DNA from: Sphaerolaimus hirsutus
Lineage: Eukaryota > Nematoda > Chromadorea > Monhysterida > Sphaerolaimidae
Direction of reading: 5' to 3'
DNA: 64,000 nt
Assembly: GCA_964036195.1 (NCBI GenBank)
Contig: OZ038455.1
Location: 12,851,855-12,915,854, forward strand
Position 1 is the first letter of the stretch. Every line of letters starts with the position of its first letter. This document shows positions 35,159 through 49,000 of the stretch, one piece after another. The notes beneath the pieces are model-generated. The model saw nothing but the letters and a program-made list of their open reading frames with translations. It searched no databases and had not been told where the DNA came from. A program made the position numbers and the translations under genes.

Positions 35159-35331
35159 TACCGTATTTCCTTGAATTACCCCCAGGGGGTTTATTATTTA
35201 TTTCGCCAGCATATTTTGAGGGGGTTCATTCGAGAACGGAGGTTATTCGATGGGGTTTTTATTCTTCGTATAAAATTTTCCGAGAGGGGGGGGGGTTTAA
35301 TTCAAGGGGGGTATATCGAGGAGATACGGTA
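35159..35331. repeat. MITE, TACCGTATTTCC family
   Basis: TACCGTATTTCCTTGAATTA and TCGAGGAGATACGGTA ends with GGGGGTTCATTCGAG blocks; intergenic, 43 bp upstream of the PTH2 start codon. Confidence 0.75.
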
Positions 35332-35435
35332 TTTGCATACCGGTCGTGAGATTACGATCGGGCCCTGTTTACGGGTTCATCTGACTCGCAAAATACAAAA
35401 GACAAAAGACAAGGGCCGCAAAAATAGATCTTGAC

Positions 35436-36642
35436 TAGTGATGTAAAAGCGCCATGGCGCTGGCGCTTGGCGCTAGCGCCAAAGCAAAAAGCGCCATGGC
35501 GCTTTTGGCGCTTGGCGCCTTTTTGCTGTGGCGCCATTGGCGCTTGGCGCTGTGCTACCGAAAAGCGCCGTGGCGCTTTTGGCGCTTGGCGCTATGATGT
35601 CGTGGCGCCATTGGCGCTTGGCGCTAGTGTTTTATAAAGCGCCAAAAAAGCGCCAAGTAGTACAAAAAATAATCATTTTTCTTATGTAAAAAGACCTTGC
35701 CTACATGAGTTACATAAGTAAATGTGTTACTGTAAGTGTGTTACAGGAAGAACAAACCCTCTACTTGCTTATTTTGTAAACCATGTCCATGCAATTGCAA
35801 GGATATTCAAAACTTTTACCAAAAAATGGGCCTACACGCACGAGTTTTCAACGACATTTTATGTCAACTGGTTTTCATCCCAATTCAAGGCTTGATGACG
35901 AGCGTTCAAATGCATAGTGTTGCATTATATTGCAAATGAAGTTGTATTTTTACTGTGGTATGAAATACCAGCATGAAGTACCTTCCGTATTTCCTCGAAA
36001 TACACCCAGGGGGTTTATTTTTTCAGGGTGCAAATTTTGAGGGGAGTTTCGAGGGGTGCTTATTCAGGGGGAATTTTTATGAAGGGTTGTAGTAAAGTAT
36101 AGTTTTTTTGTACCCAAAACGTAATTAGATGACCAAATAGGATATATTTTGTTCATATTACCATAGATCGTTCCATAAACAAAGCCATGTATAGCTGCGA
36201 TGTAAATTCGCAGCTATGAATGTATCATGTTCATTGGATACATGCTCTACCTTATTCCAGACGGGGTGTATTTCGAGGGGTTAATTGAAGGGGGGTATTT
36301 CGAGGAAATATGGTATATGTGTATACAACACTGGATAGTGTTACTTGGCAAGCAAGCTTTGAATTGGGATGGGAACTAGTTGACAAACAAATAGATAGCA
36401 CTGCATTTGCATCGCTGCACTTTATGCAGCAAATTGTTTTGGCGCTGGCGCTATTGGCGCTTGGCGCCATCATCCCGTGGCGCCATTGGCGCTTGGCGCC
36501 ATGGTCTAGAAAAGCGCCATGGCGCTTTTGGCGCTTGGCGCTATTTTGCTGTGGCGCCATTGGCGCTTGGCGCTCGCATGCCAAAAGCGCCATGGCGCTT
36601 TTGGCGCTTGGCGCCAAAAGTCTGGCGCTTTTTACATCACTA
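35436..36642. mobile_element. hAT-like MITE, TAGTGATGTAAAAGCGCC ends, 8-bp TSD
   Basis: Ends TAGTGATGTAAAAGCGCC and GGCGCTTTTTACATCACTA are flanked by a perfect 8-bp duplication ATCTTGAC (35428-35435 and 36643-36650). Subterminal blocks repeat GGCGCTTGGCGCCA. The interior holds a nested TACCGTATTTCC-family MITE (about 35983-36314) within another inverted-repeat pair (about 35852-36390). Confidence 0.9.
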
Positions 36643-36650
36643 ATCTTGAC

Positions 36651-37005
36651 ACACCCTTAGCTACACAAAGGAACTTATGAACGCTGAGCTCAATCGCACT
36701 AAAATTGACGCATTCGCAAGTGACAATGATAAGACACCATGACCCATTATGTCAAGAAATGGACTCGAGACGAGGCATCATTACGATATTGTCAAGTAAC
36801 CGTGGACACAAACTGGGGCCGCATGGTGTTTTGTCAACTTAAATAGACACAAAGTTGCTTGAGACGCTTTGCAGCTTGCGAGAATATTGGTGGACTTGAT
36901 CAGAGCGACATCCATTTCAGGGTGTCAAGGAAATGCCCTGAAAATAGTGACGCGTCCGCGAGCGAACATTTTGTAGGCGCGTACAATTTATTAAACTAGA
37001 CCAAA
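36651..37005. other. Upstream flank of gene B
   Basis: No repeat or gene recognised. It presumably holds the promoter and 5' UTR of gene B, but I see no clear TATA box at a defined position. Confidence 0.5.
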
Positions 37006-40000
37006 ATGGTGTTAAGAATTGTACTATGTTTGATTGCCGCGGCCACGCGTTTCTTGGGCGTGAATGCAGGTTAGCGGCGATAAGCGTTTCAAAAATCTGT
37101 GAGAGATTTATATTTTAAAAATCTCAGAATATATAAAAAATATCATTTATTTTTATTTTCTCCTGGTTTTTGCCGAGCGATTAAATTATATTCATTTAAT
37201 GACAGGATTTCTTTAATATATAATTTATATATTTATTTAGGTATATTCAATCGGCGTTTTTTTAAGAGAGATATAATTTTATTTTATTTTCTGAGATTTT
37301 TTCTGATTATAGTTCTCAAAAGCACCTATTTTTGCACGATTCCGCTGAGATAATTGTTCTTACAAAAATGATACCTTTGTATCACGCAGCCTCCTCCTGT
37401 TTCGGCATCACCGGAGATGTATGGATGAGCAGTGGGGGAGAAAAATGCATCGTGCTGCAGCTAGGGTTACAATTTTTTGCTTTTGATAAAAAATGTTTGA
37501 TCTGACATTGACTTCAAAAATCAGTTCAAAAAATAAAAACCATTCGAAAAAATCAAGTGCCACCGGCACTTCAATACCACACACTATCACTATTTGCAAA
37601 AGTACCAACTGTACGCGTTCAAGCCGCGAAATCACCGCAGCACGATCACCTGGGACGCGGCTGCGTTGGAGTGCACCGACCTGACGCAATTCCACGAACC
37701 CACCAACCAGCACTTGCTGGGTCGACTCGCTCTGCTCGACGCGATCGACTATTATGACGGCGCTGTCAGTTTGCTGACCAACGCTTCAGTTGCCCAGGCT
37801 CACGTGGGTGAGTTGCGCTACTGTATTCTCTGTGAGCCGGTGTGACGCGGCCCACATTTAAAGGGCCCGTCACGCGTCACGTGGTTTTATTTGTGACGGC
37901 AAAAATTTGTGTCATAGTTGAATATGACATTAATCGGCCACATGTAGAATGTTTTGAGGCCGCATGTGTATTCGGAGATCGCTCTGCGACACGTGAAGCC
38001 TAAATATGAGTTCACACAAAGTAGTTAACACTAGTGATGAAAAGGCACAGGGATATATGGCACCGCATCGCACCGGCACCGGTGCCATTCCTCAGAAAGG
38101 GCACCTGGCAGTTGGCACCATAGGCACCGGCCAAAAAATGTCACCGCACCGCACCGGCACCGGTGCCATTTTGAAAAAAATAGGACCGGCACCCTGGGGC
38201 ACCGGCCGGTTGCCGGTGCTAGCACCGAAATGCACCGCACAGGGCTGGAGGTTCCGAAGTATTTATCGGGTATTTTTCGAGGCAGCACCTTCGGAACTGC
38301 ATATTTCCATGAATTCTCTACCGATTTTAATGGGTGACCATTTAAAATGATCAGAATAATGTGGCGATCACTTTGTCAAGCAATTTGAATCATAAAAAAC
38401 GATAGCTCAAATATTTAGTGAATAATTAATATGCTCCGATACACATACCTAGTCACTATTGCTACTGACTGGGATGGATGTTGCTATATTTTGTCATAAA
38501 CTGACAACAAATTATGAACACAATGATGAACCAAAAATGTAATTTTTATGATTATGCAAAACAACACAATTTTTGTCCCCTCTTCAGAAGGGTATGACAG
38601 GTTTGGTGTAGTATTAGACCCCGTTTACACGGATTTTTTGTGACGACTCGACAAAAATAAAACGTTCAATAAGTTGAGTAAAAATGTTCCATATTTATGA
38701 GAAAAAGTGGTCAATTATACATCTTACCTAGGCGAATATGCATGTCAAATTGCACAAGCGTGCTTTTAGCTCATGAGTTAAAGGCGTTTGAAAACTTTTG
38801 CAGTTGTCGGACAGTTGTCGGACTGTCTCCGACAGCCAGCGACAATAGAAATTTTTTTTCGAACGTTATAAATCTTGAGCTACAAGCACGAGTCTGCAAT
38901 TTGGCCTGCATATTCGCTTAGGTAGAAGGTATACTTGACCACTTTTTCTAATGAATATGGAACCTTTTTTCTCAACTTATTGAATGTTTTATTGTTGCTG
39001 AGTCGTCACAAAAATTCCGTGTAAACAGGGGTCTTATAGTTGATTGAACATTCAGTCAAGTACTACAAAAGTATGTTTTATCTAAAATAGGCGAAAAACA
39101 TTTGGGTAGATATAAACACATGCTGTGGACGAAATTTTATGCCCTATGAAGACTTGGCCGGTGCCTTTTACTTTGCCCTGGTGCTAGCACCTTTGGCACC
39201 AGCAAAAAAATGGTATCGCACCGCACCGGCACCGGTGCTATTCTGAAAAAATGGCACCAGCACCGGCAGGGCACCCCCAAAAAAGGGCACCGCACCAGCA
39301 CCGGTACTGATGCCCTTCGGTGCCCAGCATCGGCCAGCTATCTATCTATCTGGAGCGATTTTAAAGAAATTTTGCCCCAATTTTCACTCAAAATCGCTAA
39401 TTTTCGTACATTTTTATAGTTTTTCACCTTCAAAATTCTAACTCATGTTCCATATTGCCTATTTTCGGCTATTTTTTGTACTATATGTACTTATATACCT
39501 ATTTTTAGCTGTTTTTCTCCTACTTTTAGCGATTTTTTTCCCTTTTCTTCCTTCTATACTTCGGAAAAGCCTATATATTGAACCCCCGCGAACCCCCCCC
39601 CCCAAATAAAAACTCTATCTTATCTATCTATATGAACCCGATATCGATATCTATCTATATGAACCCCCGCGGGCGTCCAAATCTATAAAACCCCTGGCAC
39701 CCACTAACAGCACCAAATGACAGTGCCACTCAGGCGCCAAGGGCTCCGGTTCGGGCGCGCCTTTGAGCTGGTACGCGGACAATACGGCGTGTTCGAACGC
39801 GACCGACCCCAACACCGGCGTCACGCTGGTGCAGCCGAACGAGGCCGACGACTGCCTCGACTTGCAATCCAGCGGCACTTACAGTCGGTTGTGTTGAATG
39901 GATGGGGTGTCAAGAAAGTGTGAGCAAAAGTGGGTGTCCAAAAATTGTAAAATTTCAAAAATTTTAAGTGTAAATGTATATATAGTTCACTTAATGAATT

Positions 40001-43000
40001 TATGTAGAGGGTTGTTTACACTTCCGAGCTTACAACAATTTAAACATTTCAGTTCTACTTCGACGATGGTTTTGGGCGATTCGGTGGGCGAACGTGGCGT
40101 TGACGTTTTCGGCTACGTCGCTGCGCTACGTTGGCAACGTGGCAACGTGCATTTCCGTTTTTCCGGTGCCCCATTGTGTTATGTGTGTTTTTTCTGGCCA
40201 AGGAAAGGATTGGAGGTATTGAGGATCTGACACAAAGTTGACGCTGTGATGTAAATAGTTGTTTTTATTTGTTTAAGATTTTTCTTAATTAGGTAGTTTT
40301 TTTAAGAAAGTGAGACAAGTGAGGTGGCAACAATTTTAATTGTGACAGTTTAATTTAAAAGTAATTTTTTACTAGCGGTTTGGATTGCATAACAAAGTTT
40401 CAGTTATTTTCTCTAAGTAAAAAGAGTGACGCTGCAGTTACGTGTCGTAGTGCGTGAATGGTCAGTGATAACTGAGGGCACATAGGTTGAATTTTGACTA
40501 CTTTCGTTGCATTTTTTTACGTGAGGGTCGCGGCTATTGATCTAGTATGTACTGTGCATTCCTGCATTTCCGGATTGGGAAACAAAAGTTAATTTACACG
40601 CGATTTTACAAAGGTACACTGATTATAGAGGTGCGATGATGATTGGTGTTGAAAATGAGAGGTAATTAAAAGAATCGAGTCTAACTCGACAGGCATGATC
40701 GCATGTCTAAATGCCTACTCCCTTGGCTTGTTGTGAGAACAGCCCAGTCCGCCGATCTCATCGAAACAAGCACCCATACAGTGACAAGTGTACCTATTTT
40801 TGAGTGAGTTGAGCAGTTCGGTATTTTCAGGGTGTGGTTTTTGCACAGTGCGTATGGGATCAAAAAGCCGTGGCTAATTAATTAATATTCTGGTAGCAGA
40901 ATGAGTGGTGTAGCAGCGAGAGTGGTCATTTTCGTGATAAGTGCCTTCGGTAGTTAATGGCTGTTGCGTTTCGGCATGTGGCAGTGGATTCACTCGGAGG
41001 TTGTTCAGTTTCGAATTTCTAAAAAAGTCATGCAATCTAAACATGCATTTAAGCTACAAAGATTGAAATTTATAAACTTTCAAGTTGCCAATCATTTGCG
41101 TTCGTATTTCTGTTAAGCGTTATATCGACTTCATATTCATTTTAACTTTAGGTTTGGTAGGGAATAGGTAAAACTCGAGTATGCTAATTTTTATTTGATT
41201 TTACGTTTGCAACTTCGCTATTTTTTTTATCTACCTAATCCTAGATTGATTTTTTTGTATTTCCCTTTCCCCTAGAGAACTGATAACTTGACATTTGGAT
41301 ATTTAGGAATTTATGCAAATTTCGTGGTTGATCTTTATTATACAAAGAGATGAAATAATAAGCCGCTTGTTTTTCCTGTTTTTTCCCCGAATATTTTGAT
41401 AAGTGTAAAGGTGATCTGATTTGAGTGCGTAGTTATTTAATCACGCTGATAGAATTTCCGCTAAGAGTCTTTAAAACGGTACCGTAATTCATTTTTTCCT
41501 TGACAGTCAGTGTGCAAATTAATTTCGTTCGCCTTACCGGTATCCTAATCTTATCATGGATTATCCCGCTTACGACATTTTTTCGTTGTGCATTAATAAT
41601 ACGTGTGCTTCTTACGCTTTGGATATCAACGTCATTTTCGTTTATTATACGCTCTTTTTGCTGATGGGATTACTGTTCGCGTGTCTATTTGTTTCGCTAA
41701 TTGCTGTGTGTTTCCCCGTTCGTGGAGGTGGTTTTGGGATTTCGGTAGAGTTCGCTGAGTAAAATTTGAATCGCCCGCCATTTTTTTTTTCGCGCTAAAA
41801 CAGGTTTTTACAGTATCTCGTGTGTTTTTCCTGTTCTTTTTATTCTTGTCGCATTCGTTCATTTTCTTATTTTTCTATTTTTATCCTCGCTCTTGTTCCC
41901 AACCCGATTTTTGGCGCGTGAATTCTTTGTGTTTTTGTGTAGTTGATCGACGTATCCTGTAAACTGACGCCGTGAATAATTTTAGGTATGCCCGTTTTAA
42001 AATTCCGTGTGTCTGTAAAGTCGTTTGTAAGCATGCTTCTCGTGGTATGTGGAAGTGTTGTCTGGACTTGGCTTATGTTGTTGCGTATAAAAGCGTACCG
42101 TAATTTAGAGTAGGGGTCGATTCAGTCGAAATTGCTTCGGTTTCATTTTCTTGGAGTTTTTTCGAAGGTTTTGTGCCGCTGGTTAGAAACTCGCTCTCAG
42201 TGTGTTCCCTGTGTTCTATCTAAATGTGTGAATTCTGAGTCTAAAAAATCGCCTAAAATAAAATCTCTTCTAAAAACTTCGGACCCCTTGGTGTAAATTA
42301 GACATTCAACTAATTGCTGGTGCGTTGATAAAAACGCCATTCGCTAAAAAAGCTAACTTAATTGACGTAGCGTACACCTGTGATATTCACTTCGGTGAAT
42401 TCACCATTGTGCGTTGCGAATTCAATCGGTAGTCGCTTTTCCGTTGCCTTACTTTGTCGCTCATCCAACGAGTAGGTGTGAGATCGGTAAAACTTGGCAG
42501 TTTGCCATAGTGGAATTTGGTTGAGTAAAAAGTAGCCGGTGAAAATTCATGACAACTGGTAGCAGCGAGTGGTTTGTTTAATATTCCCAGTGAGTTCAGG
42601 CGACTGATCACCGTTTGACAATCGCTGGTGAGAACAAACGAACCACCGCCCGGCTGGAGGAACGGAAGGCTACCCGATCGACGCAACCGATAAGCACGGA
42701 TATTTTTGTTTTGGGACGCGAAACTGACGAAATTATTAGTGGGCAAAAAAGGGAAAAGCGGAAAAGTAAGAAAAAACCGAAATCGGTTCAGTTCAGTACG
42801 GACGCGCACTGTTCTGAACCGGGAACCGCTGAGTTGAGTGACGAACCTAACGACTTTGACGTCAACTGCTGGGTGGACGCGGAAGGACCGGTCCCTGAAA
42901 GAGGTGCGGAGGAGTCATTCCCGACCTGTGAGCAAGGCAAGCCAAGTGCGGGTGCGGAGGTGCCATTCCCGACCGTAGGGCAAAGTAAGTTAGGGCACCG

Positions 43001-46000
43001 AAGCGCGAGTGCCGGGTACCGAAGCGCGAGTACCCAGTCGTCGAGTGAGTGTGTGTTTTTCCGGTATTCTACTTTGAGTATGGCGCATGCGAGCGGTAGT
43101 GGTGTGAATACGGGTCCCGATGTGGTGCAATTGTTGATTCAAGCGAAAAATTTGACTTTGAACCAAATTAATTCGTCGATAGTGGGAAATTCGGTTCAGG
43201 GGTCGGAATGGAACCTTAGTCAGGTTGTGACCCAAACGGTGAGTATTGCCGCTTATTTGTATAATCAGCGACCCATGAGTTCTTTGGAAAATGGGAACAT
43301 GAGTGATAATGACGAAAAATTAGTGTCATTAGTAAAGTTAGGTGTTGACTGCTATAATTTGCGAAATGATGTGAGTCAAATTGCGGACGCGATTAATGCA
43401 TTTGCTGAGTATATTCATTTAGAAAAGCCTGATATGCAAGCGATTAATTCTGTAATTAGCGCTGTTTCTAATTCGGGAGGGTGCTCTACCGCTACCACAC
43501 CACCTATACCTGCTGTAAGTATGATTGCTACTAGTAGGGAGGGTTATGCTGCTGCCATGACCGCGCTTACTGGACAGGTGATACCTTTTAAGGGGCGCGC
43601 TGATGATAAATTTGCTGATTGGCGTAAAAATTGGGACGCAGTTTGTGAGGCGTTGCAAATTCCGACGGATGAGCGAAAATCGCTGCTTCCGGTTTATTTG
43701 CGTGACAGCGCGCGTTCGATTTACATGTCGCATAAGAGTGAATTGATTAATTTAGATTATGAGGAGTTTATGGACACTTTGGAACGTTATTATACTAACC
43801 CCATTTCGGAGCATCATGCGCAAAGGGAAGTGATTAGTAGTGAGCAGGGCGAAGATGAAGATGTGTTAAATTGGTCAGTGCGGCTGGAGAAAATTATAAA
43901 ACGCGCTTTTCCGAAACTTTCAAAAATTGAACGCGAAAAGATGGCCGTGGCGAAATTTGTCAGTGGATTGTATCCTGACATCCGTAGGAATGTATCTATT
44001 ACTGCTGGGGCTAAGTTTCAAGACGTAGTCAATAATGCGCGCACGCAAGAAAGTTTTCTGGAAATTGATAAGGACAAAGTGGGTGGTAAGAAAAAGTCAA
44101 AATCCAACGCTGAATTAGTTTCAGAAGCCACCAATTCGGTAATCGAGCGAATTTTTGCTTTAGGGGGTGCGGGAGCTTTCGGAAATTCCCCGCCCGTTCC
44201 GGCGGCGGCGGAAAATCCAAAGTTTGAGGAACAGCGAGTGAAATTGGAAGAACTTTCTAGGCAGTTAGAGGATAAGGATAAGCGTTTAGTTGACTTGGAA
44301 AAGCAATTGATAGGTAACAATGCTGCGAAACCAGTTTCCAAATTTAGGCCGCGTAAATTTGATGAGGGCTGTTATGAATGTGGGGCAGATGATCACTTTC
44401 GCTCTGATTGTCCTAAATTGACAGAAGAGGAAAAAGCGCGATTTAGAAATTTTCGGCGCGGGCCGCCGCAGCGGCCGATGAATAACTTTAGAGGTCCAGC
44501 GAATATGATGCGCTCTGCACAGCAACCTGTATATTCCATGCAAGCGCCGCCTTACCTGTATTATCCCCCTCCCGCGCAAGTGTCAACTACTAGTTGGTCT
44601 CCAGTGCAACAAGTTCAATCATCGCAAATGGCCATTGCGGCCCCTCCGTCAACTGAATTGACTGCGTTAAATCCGACGCGCGTGTCTGCGAACTCAGTGA
44701 ATCATGCACGCAGCGTGCAAGAAAGTAAGGAATATGTGCGCATGATTAGGGTTGTACCGGGTCTTGAAAGTTCAGATGAGGAAGCAGAGGATCCATGCAA
44801 TCCGCCTGAAATAACGCCGCAAGAACATCAATTCATGCTCGAAAGGGAGGCTTGGATTATGCCTTGGGTTTATGCGCGTTCGTTAGATAGCATGATTTTT
44901 CGAACAAAGTGGTGGGCTCAATTGCAACACATGGGTTTGCAGGGGTTGAATATAAGCGGGTTTTGTGAGCATGCTGATGAGCATCCGCATGATGACCCTG
45001 AGGACACGTTGACGTACGTTAAGTTAGAAGCGCTGCTAGAATTGACCATGCATACATTTATGTGTGAACCGCCGGACATTAGTTTGTCGCGAACGTCATC
45101 TGACTCTGAATTGTATGTGTTGTCCGATTATTGTGAAGCAAGCGTGCCAACTTTGTACCGAACGTGGTCGGAACCGAGTATGTTACCCAGTGTGTTGAAC
45201 CGTGTGTTTTTCCTGTGCTGTCTATTTACGTTTTTTGCAAGTGCTGACGCCCTGGGTGTTCCAAGTGGTGGCGTTGTTAAGAAAAAAGGAGTGTCAGATG
45301 AGTGGATTTTGACCGTGCGAAATTTTCTTGAGGGATTTATCGCTGGAATGTGCACTTCCGTGTTTTTGAGATATATTCTGCCCGCTTTGTGTGAATTGGT
45401 GTTGTATTTAGTGTTCACAGTGTGTGATTGGATAAAAATGAGAGTGTTGCGGGTTCAATTAAATCGCATGTTAGCGATAGAAAATAGGCGCAATCCTGCA
45501 AGGGGTGCGACCCCCGTGACACCGCCGCAAAAGTTAAATCCAGTTAGCGCTGACAGTTCAGGGTATAGTGCCGATATTGAAGAAACGCCCGTGAGTAGAT
45601 TTAAGCGTTTGCCGCCGCTGCGCGTTCCTAAAGGTTCTGCCGTCATGGAAAAGGTGAATGTAGTTACGCTGACCAGTGAAGAAATTGCGAACATCAAAAG
45701 TATTACGGCTAAGCGTAAAGAACTCGTGCCAATTTACTATAGTCCGTCGATTACGGTAGAAATTGAGGGGAATGAATACAAAAGGTGTCTGTTGGACACA
45801 GGTGCGATGAGGTCATTGTGCAGCCCGCTGGTGTTGGCTAGGCATCGAAATAATTGCATAGCGTTTGATGAGGTCACGCCTGTGGGGGGATTGCAAAGCG
45901 CGTCTCAATGCAAATTGCAAATTGAGGGTCAGCTGGAACTTCAAGTGATGATTACCGGGAAAGCGTTTTCTATTGTATTTCAGGTGATTAGCGGTTTGTC

Positions 46001-49000
46001 GGACGACATTTTATTAGGCGCTGATGTATTGAGGCATATGGTTATTGATATGCCTGCGCGGGAGTTGCGAATTGAGAGTGGCGATACGCGTAAAAAGTTG
46101 ACTGTGCCTTTTGACAACCCGTCGCCTGTAGTGCAAGAACGGCATATTTATGCAGTTGTGACTGAACCGACTGAAATTAAGCCGCGGCATGAAACGATAA
46201 TTAGTGCGAAATTATCTGAACCAATTGATGAATTGACGTTTGCGATTGAGCCTTTGAACGAATTTCATGTGAAAACGGGTGTGTTTGCAGCTAATGCTGT
46301 TTATGAAAGCGCGAGTGAATTATTTCCGGTGAGGTGTGTTAATGTGACTGAGGTGCCAGTAAAGTTGCAGGTGGGCCAGAAAATTGCCATCGTAGAGCCA
46401 GTGGAGTGTGTTTTACAAGTGCGTCGAGGTGATCGGCCTGCTGAGTGGGTGCGAGAGTGCCGCGAGCGTGATATGAGTTTTACCGATACTATACTTGAAG
46501 CTAGTGAGGAAAAAGTACCAACGAAGGGCACTGTACCTTCAAAAGCGGCGAATACGACTATGAAAGTGGTTTGTGCCGATGGGAGGGAAATGGATTTTGA
46601 AATACCGGTTGAATTGGACGAAATTAAGCGCCAGCAATTAAAAGAGTTAATTTTGACTCATCAGGATGCTTTCGCCAGGGATAAGTATGATTTGGGATAC
46701 AGTGAATTGGTTGATTATCGACTTCAGTTGACTAGTAAAATTCCGGTCGCGTGTCGAATGTATAGGTTGAGTTTGGATGACCAGCAGTACTTAGAAAAGC
46801 ATTTAAGTTGCCTGCTTGAGCATGACGTCATTGAACACAGCACGAGTCCGTACTGCGCGCCGACATTAGTTGTTACTAAGCCGGATGGTGCCAAGCGCAT
46901 GGTGATAGATTATCGACGATTAAATGCAGTAGTTCACGCTCCCCAATTTCCGCTGCCCAGATTAGACGATACAATAGAGTCATTGCACAGTTGCAAATAT
47001 TTTTAGCAGTGTCGATATCAATCAAGCGTTTTACAACATTGCGCTGCATCCGGATGATAGACATATTACGTCGTTTCGTAATTGTTTTGGTCAATTTCAG
47101 ATGAAACGCTTGCCGATGGGATTAAAGTGTTCCCCGGCTTTAGCGCAGCGCTGTTTTGAAGTTACAATGGCTGGATTATTGCATCGAAATGTGTTGGTAT
47201 ATATAGATGATTTGCTCATTTACAGTAGGTCATGGGAAGATCATTTGAGTGATATAAGTCAGGTTTTGTCGCGTTTGATAAGTAGCAGTTTTAAAATACA
47301 CCCAAAAAAGTGTTTTTTCGCGCGCACAACTGCTGTTAAATTCCTGGGTTATATGGTAGGGCGTGAAGGGATTTGTATACCCGATGATAAGCGAAAGTAT
47401 TTGAGTGACTGGCCGCTACCTGTGTGTGTGCGTGAAGTTAAAGCGTTTTTGGGTGCCGTTGGGTTTTTCCGGAGATTAATTCATAAATGTGCTGAATATG
47501 CCGCTCCTTTGTCTAATTTAACTCGAACAAAAACTGAATTAGGAACTGAAAAGTATAGCGGAAGTACTCCTGTAGATTTAAATGCGAACCCCGCCGCTTT
47601 GGAAGCTTTTAATAAGTTGAAAGTGATGGTGGCTGAAAGTCCCTGCATACAGTATCCTGATCCCAGTAAACCATTCATAATTATTACCGATGCTTCTAAA
47701 GTTGCATTAGCTGGTATTTTAGTACAACGCGCTGAACCTGCCGCCGCTTTGCATGCGTGTTCATTTTATAGTCGAAAACTTTCCGAAGCGCAATCCCGAT
47801 GGCCTGCAATTACGCAAGAAGCATGTGCTATTTTTGAGAGCATACGCAATTGGCATTGTTATTTAGCGGGCCGGCCGTTTGAAGTTTGGACTGATGCGAA
47901 AAGTATTTCATGGGTGAAAAATCCAAATTTGGAAACCCATCCCCATACGGGTTTGCACCGATTTGCGCTTGCTATTCAATCATATCAAGTTACTTTTAAG
48001 CATTTGCGTGGGAAAAGTAACGAATTGGCTGATGCTTTGTCGCGCCGGCGTGATGCACCCGTTGAATTTGATGAGCGTGTTAATTTGGACGAAGCGTTTG
48101 AAGAATATGCATTTGATATACCTGTTGATGAATTGGCGAGAATTTTGACTGAGGAAATGGCGTTGTTAACATCTGAGGAACATTTGGCTTGTCAAGCGGT
48201 AGCTAAGGCCATGGCGCGATTGGCTTCTGCTCAAAATTGGCTGAAACATGCGAAAATGAAGTCTTTGGAACCGTCAGTTACGGTAGCTACTGAACTGCCA
48301 GTGGCAAGCGTTGCTACTGTGCGGGCGCCGCATCCAATGACAATGCGTGTGCGAAGTAAAAAGAAGGTGGAGTCCAATTCTGAAAATGCTTTGAAATCGC
48401 CGCCCAAAAGTGACGATGCGCCTAAATTAATGGCTGGTGGCCGCCGTTCTGTTCAATTAATTAAGAAACCGGAAAAACTCGATGCTTTACCTCCTCCCAT
48501 TACTCCAATTGAAGAGTTGTCGCGTTTGCAAAAAGAAGAACCGTATATAATTACAATTCGTCGTATGTGCGAGGAATCTACTTTGCGTAGGGCCCCACCG
48601 TTTTTCATTGATCAATTTGATGTTGTCAGGCGTGATGCAGAACCGTCAATATTAGTGGGTGAAAGGAAATACGACCCTGTGTGCATTCCCCAGTCGCTAG
48701 TTGTCACTGTGTTAGAATTGGCTCATAACCATCCCACTGCTGGACATTTAGGTGTGATGAAAACGTTTGAAAGATTGCGCGAATTTGCTTGGTTTACAAA
48801 TATGCGTCCAGAATGCGCTAGATGGGTTTCTACTTGCCCTTCGTGCAACGCGAAGAAAGGATTGCGCCGCTCAATGAAAACTCAAATTCAGAGCCGGAAA
48901 ATCGCTAAGTTTCCTGGTGATTTTATTGCGATTGATGCAGTAGGGCCATTGCCAATTACCGAAAAAAGGAATGTGCATGTATTGGTATTTGTGGATCAAT

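Larger units (their letters stand above)
39919..42554 (+). repeat. 5' LTR, 2636 bp
   Basis: Starts TGTGAGCAAAAG and ends TTCATGACA (TG..CA). It has TATAAAAG at 42086 and AATAAA at 42257. U3 is therefore about 2.2 kb, unusually long, and contains the 68-codon ORF at 41556-41762. Confidence 0.95.

Noticed and set aside
37099-37353. Hydrophobic 84-codon frame in gene B intron 1
   Set aside because: Very AT-rich (Phe/Ile/Tyr runs) and located between signal peptide and CTLD exons with good splice sites.
38032-39320. Complete hAT-like element with 8-bp duplication
   Set aside because: Only the left TAGTGATG end is seen; no matching right end or duplicated GTTAACAC was found.
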